Made by a program: the position numbers and the translations under genes. From the NCBI RefSeq assembly GCF_900106595.1, contig NZ_FNNC01000005.1, forward strand, positions 186,001 to 250,000: 64,000 nucleotides of DNA, written 5' to 3'. Positions 25,954 through 34,606 of this stretch are shown here, one piece after another. Under the pieces are notes generated by a model. It did no database searches and was not told the DNA's origin. It saw only the letters and a program-made list of their open reading frames with translations. The stretch is from Marinococcus luteus (lineage in GTDB: Bacteria > Bacillota > Bacilli > Bacillales > Marinococcaceae). How positions within the stretch are numbered: the stretch's first letter is position 1; each line of letters opens with the position of its first letter.

Positions 25954-25998
25954 AAAATGCCCCGGCAGGCCGTTTTTTTAGGTCTGCCGGGGTATTTT
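25954..25998. terminator. bidirectional terminator
   Basis: CCCCGGCAGGCC (25960-25971) pairs with GGTCTGCCGGGG (25981-25992) around a T-rich loop. A residues precede and TATTTT follows. It separates the convergent dehydrogenase and MFS genes. Confidence 0.88.
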
Positions 25999-25999
25999 G

Positions 26000-27475
26000 C
26001 TATTTAGCGGGAGCGTTATTCTGCTGTTCTTCGTTTGCCTGGCGGGTCATTTCCTTCTCTCTTTTTGGAGAGCTTAGGAAGAGAGAGAGGACCAGGGCTA
26101 CAAAGGCAAGTGCAGTGCTTCCCATAAAGGCCCACTCAAACCCTGCTACCTGCGCGAGCTGGGGAGCCGCTTCTGCGGAAGTCGAAGCGGCAGGCTGATA
26201 CTGCTGGGCACCTAAGGCGACAAATGTAACCAATAGGGCGGTCCCTATAGAAGCGGAAATCTGCTGCAGCGTATTCGCCATAGCCGAGCCGTGGGCGTAC
26301 CATTTCATCGGCAGCTGGTTTAACGCTGACGTCATGACCGGCATTAGTGCGCAGGCGAGCCCGAACATACGGACCGCATATACAATGGTTAAATACGTAA
26401 ACGACGTTTCAAGCGAAAGGTTCGTAAACATAAAGGTAGTGATGGTAACAATGGAAAGTCCGGTAATTGCGAGCCATTTCGCGCCGAAGGCATCAAACAA
26501 ACGGCCTGTAATCGGCGACATAATCCCAATCACAATTGCTCCCGGCAGAAGCATTAAGCCGGATTCGAGCGGTGTAAAGCCTAATACATTCTGCATGAAC
26601 AGTGGCAGAAGTGTTTCTGCTCCTATTAATGAAATCAAAACGGCCATAGTGATACCGATGGCGAGGCTGAATATCTTAAACTTAAACACCCGGAATTCGA
26701 GCATCGGCGACTTTAACGTAAACTGACGCCAGACGAATAAACCGATAATCAGGGCGCCAACAATCACGGCGGTAAGAACGACCGGGCTGCCCCAGCCGCT
26801 TTCGGAAGCTGTTCCGAAGCCGTATAAAAAGGAGCCAAACCCAAAGGAAGAAAGAATAATGGATAATACATCAATCTTGGGGCTGCCCAGTTCGGTAACG
26901 TTTTTCAAGAAGACAGCCCCGGTAATAATCGTCAGCGCTACGATTGGAAGCACGGTAATAAACAGGGCTCTCCACGGAAACAGCTCGAGTAGAAAGCCGG
27001 AGAGAGTCGGGCCGATAGCCGGACCGAATGAAATAACGATCCCGATCATGCCCATCGCTGTGCCGCGGCGTTCCACTGGAATAATGGCCAGAAGCACCGT
27101 CATTAAAAGCGGAAGCATGATGCCGGACCCGGAAGCCTGGACCACACGTCCAAACAAAAGAACTGGAAATGACGGGGCGATAGCGGCGATAGACGTGCCG
27201 ATGCCGAATAAGCCGATAGCAGTCAAAAATAGTCCTCTGGTAGTAAAGCGCTCAATTAAAAATGCGGAGATTGGAATCATAATGCCGTTTGTCATTAAAA
27301 AGGCCGTCGTCAGCCACTGAACGGTTCCCTGCGTGACCCCGAGGGCCTCCTGAATTGAAGGCAGGGCGGTGGCGAGCAGTGTTTCGTTAATAATTCCCAT
27401 AAAGGCGCCAAGCAGCAGGGCAGTAATCATAGCTGCCTTCTGCCGGGTGGGGATGTCCCAAGATGAAGAACTCAT
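26000..27475 (-). CDS. DHA2-family MFS drug efflux transporter
   Basis: A 491-residue, about 14-helix major facilitator of the EmrB/QacA type. It shows ALLLGAFMGIINETLLATALPSI-type helix 1, GRVVQASGSGIMLPLLMTVL (motif of DHA2 proteins) and GIVISFGPAIGPTLSGFLLE (antiporter motif C). The start at 27475 overlaps the tetR stop as ATGA and follows AAAGGAGAG, so translation is coupled. The upstream repressor probably controls it in response to its substrates, which are unknown. Confidence 0.9.
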   Translation of the reverse strand: MSSSSWDIPTRQKAAMITALLLGAFMGIINETLLATALPSIQEALGVTQGTVQWLTTAFLMTNGIMIPISAFLIERFTTRGLFLTAIGLFGIGTSIAAIAPSFPVLLFGRVVQASGSGIMLPLLMTVLLAIIPVERRGTAMGMIGIVISFGPAIGPTLSGFLLELFPWRALFITVLPIVALTIITGAVFLKNVTELGSPKIDVLSIILSSFGFGSFLYGFGTASESGWGSPVVLTAVIVGALIIGLFVWRQFTLKSPMLEFRVFKFKIFSLAIGITMAVLISLIGAETLLPLFMQNVLGFTPLESGLMLLPGAIVIGIMSPITGRLFDAFGAKWLAITGLSIVTITTFMFTNLSLETSFTYLTIVYAVRMFGLACALMPVMTSALNQLPMKWYAHGSAMANTLQQISASIGTALLVTFVALGAQQYQPAASTSAEAAPQLAQVAGFEWAFMGSTALAFVALVLSLFLSSPKREKEMTRQANEEQQNNAPAK

Positions 27476-28353
27476 AGTATGTGTTTCTCTCCTTTCCATG
27501 CGCTCCATTTTGCACTCAGCTTCTGCGTGTGTGTATGGAGCTCCGCGTGGTGCTGCAGCTGATGCAGTAAAGCGTCGATCAAAAATTCTCTCGGGATTTC
27601 TGCCTTGAACTCTTCGTAAAGCATTTCCGTTGTTTGAAGCGTTTTTTCAGGCAGTTCGCCCTGCGTATGCCGAGCTTTCACAAATAAAAGCAGTGCTTCG
27701 GCTTCGCAGCGGATGCTTTCCATGCCCTGTACGGGCTCATCTCCTCCTGCCCATCCTCTCGGAAGCTGGGCCTGCAGGTCATTGTCATCTTTAACGATGG
27801 AATGAAGCCTCTCTACGATGAATGCAGACAGCTGGTTCAACGGGAGGGTGGAAACATGCCAGGTCATAAGGGTTAAATAGGAGTGCATGATTCCTTCGAG
27901 AATCACAGCCAGATCGCTCACATAAGGGTGCACCCGGGGGCCGAAGGCTTCCAATAGCGATTGTTCATGCCAATCCTGAAAAAAGCGGCGCATACGGTTT
28001 AAGTAGTTGGAAATTTTGTTTTCCTTATGAGGAGGAAACTCTGTGAAAAGCATCTGAAACAACGGGCGGTACTCCGTGAATTTCTCCAGTTCGATGCGTA
28101 TTTTGCCTTCGAGACGCTTGAACTCGGACTCATGCTGTGTTCCCTGATAGTTTTCGGCCTCGTGAAGCATGTTTTCATGCACTTTGCGGAGCAGCTCTAA
28201 AAGCATCGTTTCTTTGGAATCAAAATGCTTATAAAAGCCGCCTTTGGATATACCGCAGGCTGCTGTGATGTGCTGGATGGATGTGGAGTGAAAGCCCTGC
28301 TTCACAAACAGATGCAGTGCTGCTTCCAAAAGCTCATCCTTACGATCTGCCAT
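27472..28353 (-). CDS. TetR/AcrR family transcriptional regulator
   Basis: A 293-residue regulator, longer than a typical TetR (about 200). The helix-turn-helix is at residues 8-50: LLEAALHLFVKQGFHSTSIQ then HITAACGISKGGFYKHFDSK. The long C-terminal half binds ligand and dimerises. It overlaps the downstream efflux gene by four bases, so it most likely represses its own operon. The upstream minus-strand DNA has TTGTGACTAAACGTTCACC (28396-28414), whose GTGA...TCAC halves may be part of the operator. Confidence 0.9.
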   Translation of the reverse strand: MADRKDELLEAALHLFVKQGFHSTSIQHITAACGISKGGFYKHFDSKETMLLELLRKVHENMLHEAENYQGTQHESEFKRLEGKIRIELEKFTEYRPLFQMLFTEFPPHKENKISNYLNRMRRFFQDWHEQSLLEAFGPRVHPYVSDLAVILEGIMHSYLTLMTWHVSTLPLNQLSAFIVERLHSIVKDDNDLQAQLPRGWAGGDEPVQGMESIRCEAEALLLFVKARHTQGELPEKTLQTTEMLYEEFKAEIPREFLIDALLHQLQHHAELHTHTQKLSAKWSAWKGEKHIL

Positions 28354-28468
28354 GCAGTTTTCGACCCCCTTTTGACTTTGTGGTTACTTCTGGTGAACGT
28401 TTAGTCACAAGGGGTATCGTAGCATTTGCCATGGAGAGAATCAAGTAATGAGCTTAGAGATTTTGACA

Positions 28469-28499
28469 CAAAAAAACCTGCCGGAAGACGGGCAGGTTT
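28469..28499 (-). terminator. terminator of the ABC exporter operon
   Basis: AACCTGCC and GGCAGGTT form an eight-pair stem; the minus strand continues with seven T residues. It overlaps the stop codon of the permease gene. Confidence 0.88.
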
Positions 28500-30159
28500 A
28501 TGGATCTAAATAATCAACGCCCCGCTCTGTGAGCTCTTTTGTTCCATGGCGCAGATGGAGATATACGATCAGGAGGGTAAGCCCTGCAGCGGACAGAACT
28601 CCCCCGGTGCCCAGCAGGCTGATCCATGGCCACGGGGCTGTGTCCCATAAGGGGAGAAAAGCCGGCTCGGGGCCGCTCCATTTTGATTGAAGGGACAGGC
28701 CGGCACTTAAAATCATCCAGGTGGGGACGAAAAAAAGCAGAAGGTACAGAACGTTGAGAAAGAAGGATACCACTCCTGTATCGAACCGCACCCGCTTTTG
28801 CGGATTTTTTTCATTGTATGTTCCCCCGGAAGCTCCAGCCCAGACACCGGAAGCCGCGGCAACAGCCGTGAGGGAAAGCGTCAGCGCAAGCCCGGCGAAA
28901 ACCAGGACGATGTTCCACCCAAAGAGTAGAAAGGCGATCAGTTCAAGTGCTGCAAGTGCTGTTCCTGTCATAACCCAGTGAGCCAGAAATTTTCCAAAGA
29001 CAATCTGCCGGGGCGTCACAGGAAGAGCCCGCAGCATCCAGCGGGAGTCGCCCTCCCGTCCAAATGCGGCCGCGGCAAACTGCTGCAGACCGAGCAGAAT
29101 GGCGGGGCCCAGCATTACGTGCACACTGCTCCAGGCGGAGGCTGGATTTGACCACGGGGAAGCAAGCGCCGAGTCGCTGCCAAAAAAATTAATGAACATT
29201 AAAATAAGAATAAGGGCAAACGTGAAGCAGGTGGTCCATTCTTTAGGATTTCTCTGCACGGTCCGCCATTCTTTAAGGGCAATGGCATAGGGTACAGAAC
29301 GGGCTGCGCCGGGCCGGGTCGATTTGATTTTGTTTCCAACGGGCTCGGTGGCCCGCTGCCAGGAGGAAAAATAGTGTTTTTCCACGAACCACAGAGAGGC
29401 GAGACTTATGACCGCCAATGCTCCGAGGCAGGCAGCTGCATAAATGACTCCTGCGCCTTCCCCCCGAAAAGAAGCGAAAAGAGCGGCTGCCACCGGCTGC
29501 GTGGGAAGCCATGCGGGAGCTGCTTCAATGGTAAGAGACGTGTTATCGTTTTGCATAATGATGTTTGGCATCTGTGCGGCCAGAATAAACAGGGCGGCAG
29601 ATATGAAACTGATTACAGTAGTCAGCTGTTGGGCACGCTGGGCCGGCAGAATATAAACAAGAAACAGATTCAATAAAAACGCGAGGCCTGCTCCAAAAAC
29701 AGACAACCCGAAAAAAAGGAGAGCAGCGGCCGGATAAAACAAAAGATGAGCTCCGGAAACGGCCCCGATAATAATGCTCAGCCCGGTTAATAATAAAAAG
29801 GAAAGCAGAGGGAAGCCGGCCCATCCGGTGAAAAACTGCATGGCAAACAGGTGCCTCGAACGAATGGGAAGGGTGAATAAGAACTCAATATCTTTTGAGC
29901 CAAACAACAATTGAAAGGTGCGCGGCATGGTCACAAAAGTGATAACAGCAAGGGTGCTCAGCAGTAGGTAAACGATGACTGCACGCAAGCTTTCCGTAGA
30001 GAAGACGTCCCCAGCCGCAGCTATGCCGAGACCAAAGGGAATCATAATAAACAGGGCCAAAGCTGTAAGAGTGATGTATAATACTTTGCGCCCCGCCGGC
30101 AGAGCCTCATACTGATGGTGCAGGGTTTTTTTCTGATAATACCAGAGCGTTTTTATCAC
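28498..30159 (-). CDS. ABC-2 type exporter permease
   Basis: A 553-residue membrane protein with about 12 hydrophobic segments in two halves joined by a charged segment with YAIALKEWRTVQRNPKEWTT near residue 290. This layout is like the large permeases paired with EcsA/YthP-type ATPases. It overlaps the ATPase gene upstream by four bases (ATGA), so the two are one transporter. Transported substrate unknown. The terminator begins within its stop codon. Confidence 0.85.
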   Translation of the reverse strand: MIKTLWYYQKKTLHHQYEALPAGRKVLYITLTALALFIMIPFGLGIAAAGDVFSTESLRAVIVYLLLSTLAVITFVTMPRTFQLLFGSKDIEFLFTLPIRSRHLFAMQFFTGWAGFPLLSFLLLTGLSIIIGAVSGAHLLFYPAAALLFFGLSVFGAGLAFLLNLFLVYILPAQRAQQLTTVISFISAALFILAAQMPNIIMQNDNTSLTIEAAPAWLPTQPVAAALFASFRGEGAGVIYAAACLGALAVISLASLWFVEKHYFSSWQRATEPVGNKIKSTRPGAARSVPYAIALKEWRTVQRNPKEWTTCFTFALILILMFINFFGSDSALASPWSNPASAWSSVHVMLGPAILLGLQQFAAAAFGREGDSRWMLRALPVTPRQIVFGKFLAHWVMTGTALAALELIAFLLFGWNIVLVFAGLALTLSLTAVAAASGVWAGASGGTYNEKNPQKRVRFDTGVVSFFLNVLYLLLFFVPTWMILSAGLSLQSKWSGPEPAFLPLWDTAPWPWISLLGTGGVLSAAGLTLLIVYLHLRHGTKELTERGVDYLDP

Positions 30160-30929
30160 GGAACCTCCCCTTCAGGGCCTTCGGTTTCGTGCTGCTCTGT
30201 CATGCGGAGAAAGACATCCTCCAGAGAGCCTCCGGCATGACTGGCGTGTTCCTGTTTAAGCGCCTCAGGGGTGCCAGTCTGCAGAAGCCTTCCCCGATGA
30301 ATGATTCCGACTCGGTCACAAAGCTGGTCAGCAACGTCGAGCATATGAGTGGAGAAAAAAACAGCAGTACCGTCCGCCGCTGTTTCGCGCAGAATGGCCC
30401 GGAGGTCTCGTGAGCTCTTCGGATCGAGCCCGACCGTAGGTTCATCCAGAAAAATAACAGACGGCTGATGAATCAGGGCACCGGTTAAAGCAATTTTCTG
30501 TTTCATGCCATGTGAATACGTCTCCATTAACCTGCCGGCGCTTTCTGTTAAATCAAACCGGTGCAGAAGCCTCTTTGCATGCTCTATCCATATGTTTTTA
30601 TCAAGTTTAAATACAGAAGCAATAAACTGAAGAAATTCCCATCCTGTGAGCTTTGGATAGATATCTGGTTTATCGGGCAGATAGGCAAGCTGCTGTTTTG
30701 CTTCGAGTGGGTGATTTTTAATCGATTTGCCATGAATGTATCCATCCCCGCTGCTCGGTTCAAGCAGGCCGGCGAGCATTCGCATTGTCGTTGTTTTACC
30801 GGCACCGTTTGGTCCGAGAAAGCCGAATATTTCATGAGCATGGACCTCGAAATTCAACGGGTGTACAGCAGTGGCCCCCTTAAATTGTTTTGTCAGCTGA
30901 TTTACTTCTACTGCGGTAGAATCATGCAT
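30156..30929 (-). CDS. ABC transporter ATP-binding protein
   Basis: A 257-residue ATPase. Walker A GPNGAGKTTTMRML near residue 40, signature YSHGMKQKIALTGAL near 135, Walker B VIFLDEPTVGLDP, and the switch histidine in FFSTHMLDV. It is the CcmA/EcsA-type exporter subclass. The frame is open to 31142 but the ATG at 30929 follows AAAGGAGGGCCC and begins the domain. It precedes and overlaps the permease gene. Confidence 0.9.
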   Translation of the reverse strand: MHDSTAVEVNQLTKQFKGATAVHPLNFEVHAHEIFGFLGPNGAGKTTTMRMLAGLLEPSSGDGYIHGKSIKNHPLEAKQQLAYLPDKPDIYPKLTGWEFLQFIASVFKLDKNIWIEHAKRLLHRFDLTESAGRLMETYSHGMKQKIALTGALIHQPSVIFLDEPTVGLDPKSSRDLRAILRETAADGTAVFFSTHMLDVADQLCDRVGIIHRGRLLQTGTPEALKQEHASHAGGSLEDVFLRMTEQHETEGPEGEVP

Positions 30930-31049
30930 GTCGGGCCCTCCTTTGTATGATATGCTGTGGGCAGATGAACAGACATGTTCATCATAAATGATATAGAAAA
31001 TAATGGAAATGATAAAAGAACGTACCGTGTAAGGAGGCAGAGGGCTGAA

Positions 31050-31292
31050 ATGACCTATGAAGAACTGGCAGATAGACTGGATCGTACGTCTGATGGTGAA
31101 ATGATTGGTTTTTTGATGGTACCAAAAGCGCACCGGAAGCAAAAGAAAAAAGTGAACAGCTATTTAAAGGAACGCTACGCTGCATCTGATTCCGATTCCT
31201 TAAAAGACATTGTGGAGCATTTTTGTGAAGAACACCTGGAACCTGGGGAAAGCCGGGAAATTGAGTTTTATCCAACGGAAAAATTAACATAG
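31050..31292 (+). CDS. hypothetical 80-residue protein
   Basis: MTYEELADRLDRTSDGEMIG opens a small acidic-basic protein with KAHRKQKKKVNSYLKERYAA in the middle. Not recognised; no signal peptide or membrane segment. AAGGAGG (31031-31037) and GAGGG lie before the ATG at 31050; an in-frame ATG at 30975 has no ribosome binding site. It is divergent from the ABC operon and followed after 18 bases by a small membrane protein, probably co-transcribed. Confidence 0.65.
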   Translation: MTYEELADRLDRTSDGEMIGFLMVPKAHRKQKKKVNSYLKERYAASDSDSLKDIVEHFCEEHLEPGESREIEFYPTEKLT

Positions 31293-31310
31293 CCAAACGG
31301 GGGAGACGCA

Positions 31311-31499
31311 TTGAAACCGAAAACAATGATGAATCTGGCCACGCTTATTAACGGCATTGGCGTATTTTTATTTATTTTAGCCAGTGTGCCAAACTGGATT
31401 CCCGCTATTTTGTGTTTGTTTGGCTGCACGCTGCTCGTGTTTCGCAAGCAGGCAGCAGACTGGTGGAATAAAAACATTACTAAAGAACCGGAGCAATGA
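31311..31499 (+). CDS. small two-helix membrane protein
   Basis: A 62-residue protein starting at TTG after ACGGGGGAGACGCA. Two hydrophobic stretches (INGIGVFLFILASVP and IPAILCLFGCTLLVF) flank a short loop, and the tail is polar. No family recognised. It follows the 80-residue gene and ends at a terminator, making a two-gene unit. Confidence 0.6.
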   Translation: MKPKTMMNLATLINGIGVFLFILASVPNWIPAILCLFGCTLLVFRKQAADWWNKNITKEPEQ

Positions 31500-31528
31500 A
31501 GGCAGCTGCGCTTGAGCGGCTGCCTTTT
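31499..31528 (+). terminator. terminator of the two small genes
   Basis: AAGGCAGC and GCTGCCTT form an eight-pair stem with a 12-base loop followed by TT. The T run is short, so strength is uncertain. Confidence 0.6.
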
Positions 31529-31532
31529 AGGT

Positions 31533-32732
31533 TCACGCTGCACGGGCGTAGGTCCATTTGCGCCACAGGTATTCCATTGGCCCCTGGGAAAATTTTTTCA
31601 CATACCAATGGCTGCCGGCGAGCTGGAAAATATAAATGATTAACGCTGCAGTAAACCCGCCAGTAACAGAAACCTCTCCGAACAGCCCCAGGCCGTAGCC
31701 ATGAAACAAGAGGACAGCAATTACAGTCTGCAGCAGGTAGTTCGTCAAAGCGAGCCTGCCCACGGAGGCGAAAGGAAGCAGAACCCGGCGCAGGCCAGTG
31801 TTTCTTGCGGCCAGCACAAAGGATGACACGTAAAACAGCATCATCACCGGTCCGGCCATATAATTCAGGCCATCTCCGATCCCGGTGCTGATGCCGGCAG
31901 GGAGAGGGGTCCATTCCTGTTTAAATGCTGTCACAACAGTATTTAGGGCTAGGCCGAACCACAGGCTGTGTATCCAGAGCCGCTTCCATGACTTCATATG
32001 AGACCCGGCATCTGTAAACATGCTCCGGCGTCCAAAATAGAAGCCGAGGAGAAATAACCCAAGGATAAAGGGCACAGAGAATGGAAGCTGGAGCAGCACG
32101 AATACGACTTCATTATTCAGCCGATAGGATAAAATATCGCCGTAGGATCCGTTTGCCATGACAGAAATGCCGGACGCAACAGACTGCTCGGCGGAAGCCC
32201 CGGGGTTCATTGAGGCAGTACCCGCAGAGGCTGCAGTTAAGAGAAGCGTCATAAAGAATCCCGAAGCAAGGATAAGCCCGAGCGCCCATGCTAAAACTGC
32301 TTTATTGCTTCTCTGGGTGAACATGAGCAGAAAGAAGCCGGTCACCGCATATAAATGAAGAATATCGCCGGACCATAAAAACACGAGATGAATCATGCCG
32401 ACAAGCAGCAAAAAAAGAAGCCGGCGCTGAAAAATACGGTCAGCGGAAAGGTTTTTTTCTACAAGACGCTTGTAGAACATATAAAATCCGAGTCCGAATA
32501 AAAAGGAAAACAGGGGATAAAATTTTCCAATCACAAAAAAGTCCAGCAGCGTATTAATGGTTTGATCGGCTGCTGTGGTTTCCGTCAGGCTGGTATTTAC
32601 CGTGTCTGCGTATTGGCTGAAGCCTAAAGCTTTAAAGGCAGCCATGTTTGCCAGTATAATACCGAGCAGGGCAAAACCGCGGAGCATGTCGATAGTATGT
32701 ATACGTTCTTTTAGGGATACTGCCTGCGCCAT
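31533..32732 (-). CDS. DUF418 domain membrane protein (YeiB family)
   Basis: A 399-residue protein with about ten hydrophobic helices. It has the YeiB opening RIHTIDMLRGFALLGIILAN and the C-terminal DUF418 region, with TNYLLQTVIAVLLFHGYGLG and GSHWYVKKFSQGPMEYLWRK near the end. The family resembles membrane acyltransferases and its role is not settled. GGAGGCAATCAG precedes the ATG. Single gene between two plus-strand units. Confidence 0.88.
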   Translation of the reverse strand: MAQAVSLKERIHTIDMLRGFALLGIILANMAAFKALGFSQYADTVNTSLTETTAADQTINTLLDFFVIGKFYPLFSFLFGLGFYMFYKRLVEKNLSADRIFQRRLLFLLLVGMIHLVFLWSGDILHLYAVTGFFLLMFTQRSNKAVLAWALGLILASGFFMTLLLTAASAGTASMNPGASAEQSVASGISVMANGSYGDILSYRLNNEVVFVLLQLPFSVPFILGLFLLGFYFGRRSMFTDAGSHMKSWKRLWIHSLWFGLALNTVVTAFKQEWTPLPAGISTGIGDGLNYMAGPVMMLFYVSSFVLAARNTGLRRVLLPFASVGRLALTNYLLQTVIAVLLFHGYGLGLFGEVSVTGGFTAALIIYIFQLAGSHWYVKKFSQGPMEYLWRKWTYARAA

Positions 32733-32961
32733 CTGATTGCCTCCTTCTTAGGAACTGGATACAGTATATCAAACCTACGTACAAAGGAAGAAAAGGTTAC
32801 GGTAATTCCTGAAAGAAAGATTACAGGGGAAAAAATGAGGGTAGTAAAGAAGTATGGTAAATATGTTATTTATCTACAATTATGTATAGCGTTAAAATGT
32901 ACAGGACTTTTTATTCATACATCACCATCAGTCGAAATAAATACAGAGAAGGAGAGATACG

Positions 32962-33291
32962 TTGAGGACAATAGAAATTAATATTCAGGAAGATGAAATA
33001 CACGGGACCGTTGATGAAACACACAAGTTCACGTTCAGAAAAATGGAAGACCGGTCCAAAAAAACATTTCCTTTTGGTTTATTTAAAGGGCACGCAAAGG
33101 AACATTCAAATGCTGCGTACCTTGAGATCTATCAGGAAGAACAACGGGTGCTCTACTGGGAGCTTGAAGATTTTCAGGACAAGGATTCCCTTGTTTTTAC
33201 CCGGGAAGGGCTGCTTGAAGAAGGAGAATGGAAGCCGGAAGAACTTACGCTTGAAGGACTCCGCGTAGAATTCTACGAGCCGGAATTATAA
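32962..33291 (+). CDS. hypothetical 109-residue acidic protein
   Basis: Starts at TTG after AGAAGGAGAGATAC. It is rich in Glu and Asp with alternating hydrophobic residues (AAYLEIYQEEQRVLYWELED), suggesting a beta-rich soluble domain. Not recognised. The 229 bases upstream hold a plausible AT-rich promoter but no clear operator. Alone in its direction apart from the small membrane protein that follows. Confidence 0.6.
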   Translation: MRTIEINIQEDEIHGTVDETHKFTFRKMEDRSKKTFPFGLFKGHAKEHSNAAYLEIYQEEQRVLYWELEDFQDKDSLVFTREGLLEEGEWKPEELTLEGLRVEFYEPEL

Positions 33292-33382
33292 CACTTCGTA
33301 CATAACAGGAAGCAGCTTCTAAGACTCTCTATGTCCTTGTTATGGTAATTTTAATATTTTACCACTATTTGGGAGGGGTTTC

Positions 33383-33547
33383 ATGCTTGGATTTTTGATT
33401 GGACTGTTGATTGGAGCTGTTTTTTCCGCCGTGATTTTTTTCATAAAAACCCAGCGTACCATGCGTGCACAAAGCCGGCAGGAAATTGTCCACAGGCTGC
33501 TCGCCAATGAACGCAGGAGCCGTTTTGATGTACGGAGTATGAAGTGA
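33383..33547 (+). CDS. small single-helix membrane protein, 54 residues
   Basis: ATG at 33383 follows GGGAGGGG. The product begins MLGFLIGLLIGAVFSAVIFF, a single membrane anchor with glycine spacing, then a basic tail (KTQRTMRAQSRQEIVHRLLA). Topology would place the tail in the cytoplasm. A terminator follows 13 bases after the stop, which supports it as a real gene. No family recognised. Confidence 0.65.
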   Translation: MLGFLIGLLIGAVFSAVIFFIKTQRTMRAQSRQEIVHRLLANERRSRFDVRSMK

Positions 33548-33560
33548 ATACCGAAAAAGG

Positions 33561-33591
33561 GCCGGTACTTGAAAAAAGTGTCCGGCTTTTT
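33561..33591 (+). terminator. terminator of the 54-residue membrane protein gene
   Basis: GCCGGTACTT pairs with AAGTGTCCGGC with one bulge; TTTTTT follows. Confidence 0.82.
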
Positions 33592-33718
33592 ACATGGGCT
33601 CTTTTAATAAAAATGCGGGTTAAACGCAGATGATTGAAATTAAACGATTGAACGAAGCGCCGGGGTGGGAATGTAATAATAGAATATCATTTATCAAGGT
33701 GGTATTTGTGGGCACAAT

Positions 33719-33753
33719 GGCCGGCCTTCCCGGGGAGGTAGGCCTTTATTTTT
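33719..33753 (+). terminator. intrinsic terminator in the leader of the DUF2294 gene
   Basis: GGCCGGCCTTCC pairs with GGGAGGTAGGCC-side bases over about ten pairs with a four-base loop, followed by TTTATTTTT. It lies 70 bases before the start codon and after promoter-like TTGAAC/TAATAAT (about 33645-33680). Either an attenuator for the next gene or the end of a short RNA. Confidence 0.6.
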
Positions 33754-33823
33754 CAATGAATACATAGATCTTTTTTTCGGGATCTTTGAATACAAACGGT
33801 ATATATTAAGAGGAGGAGCGGGC

Positions 33824-34543
33824 ATGGCGGAAAATTACTCAAGTGAAGATCTCCAGGAGCAGCAGAAGCAGTTGGGAAGCTATCTCGGAAAGCTATTACG
33901 GGATCACTTTGGGAAGGGCCCTGAATCGGTCTACGTCAGCATTGACCCTCATTGCATCGTAATGCATATCCGCAAATTTCTGTCCCCGATGGAGCAGGTA
34001 ATCATGGGGCAGAGAAATCAGGAAGCCGTGGAAGAGCTTCGGGAGACGATGATGGAGCAGATTCTTCCGGAATTGAAGCATTACCTGTCAAGGATTGCAG
34101 ATATAGAGGGCTGGGAGTTTTACTTTGACTGGAATATCGAAAACCGGTCGGGCATGATTACTGCCATGAATTCGCAGGAATTAAAAATCAAAAACGACCA
34201 AAAACGACCGGAATACGAAGAAAATATTAAAAGAAAAGTGAACGATGTCAGCGCCAAAACAGAAAAAATCCCTGACGATATTGCAATGTACCAGATTAAT
34301 GAACGAACATTAATAGCGGCCCGGACAGGTATTTTAATTCTGATTGAAAAGGAGTTAATCAACCTGGGTCACGGAGCAAATCTGAAAACGGCGAAGCGCC
34401 GCCTGGAAAAACAGCTTTTAAATGAAATACGCTTTGATAGTCTGTTTGGAGCGAAAGTACATGATATTTTCGTGGACTGGGATTTTTACAATGACACAAG
34501 TGTTGTAGTTTTTGTTACAGACCCTGTACCGGCGGCGAAATAA
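33824..34543 (+). CDS. two-copy DUF2294 protein (YbcI family)
   Basis: A 239-residue cytoplasmic protein made of two related halves. The first has SYLGKLLRDHFGKGPESVYV and a strand VMHIRKFLSPMEQVIM; the second has RTGILILIEKELINLG and VHDIFVDWDFYNDTSVVVFV. Each half matches the DUF2294 pattern; B. subtilis YbcI carries one copy. Function unknown to me. AAGAGGAGGAGCGGGC precedes the ATG. The leader holds a promoter, then a terminator hairpin, suggesting conditional read-through. Confidence 0.75.
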   Translation: MAENYSSEDLQEQQKQLGSYLGKLLRDHFGKGPESVYVSIDPHCIVMHIRKFLSPMEQVIMGQRNQEAVEELRETMMEQILPELKHYLSRIADIEGWEFYFDWNIENRSGMITAMNSQELKIKNDQKRPEYEENIKRKVNDVSAKTEKIPDDIAMYQINERTLIAARTGILILIEKELINLGHGANLKTAKRRLEKQLLNEIRFDSLFGAKVHDIFVDWDFYNDTSVVVFVTDPVPAAK

Positions 34544-34560
34544 CTGTATGGTATATGTAA

Positions 34561-34592
34561 GGCCATGCCGGATGTGCGGCATGGCCTTTTTT
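34561..34592 (+). terminator. terminator of the DUF2294 gene
   Basis: GGCCATGCCG and CGGCATGGCC form a perfect ten-pair stem with a six-base loop, followed by six T residues. Confidence 0.95.
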
Positions 34593-34606
34593 GTATGGCC
34601 GATGGA

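Noticed and set aside
33699-33708. GGTGG in the DUF2294 leader recalls the T-box antiterminator
   Set aside because: The T-box core AGGGTGGNACCGCG is absent and there is no stem I or specifier loop; the downstream gene is not tRNA- or amino-acid-related.
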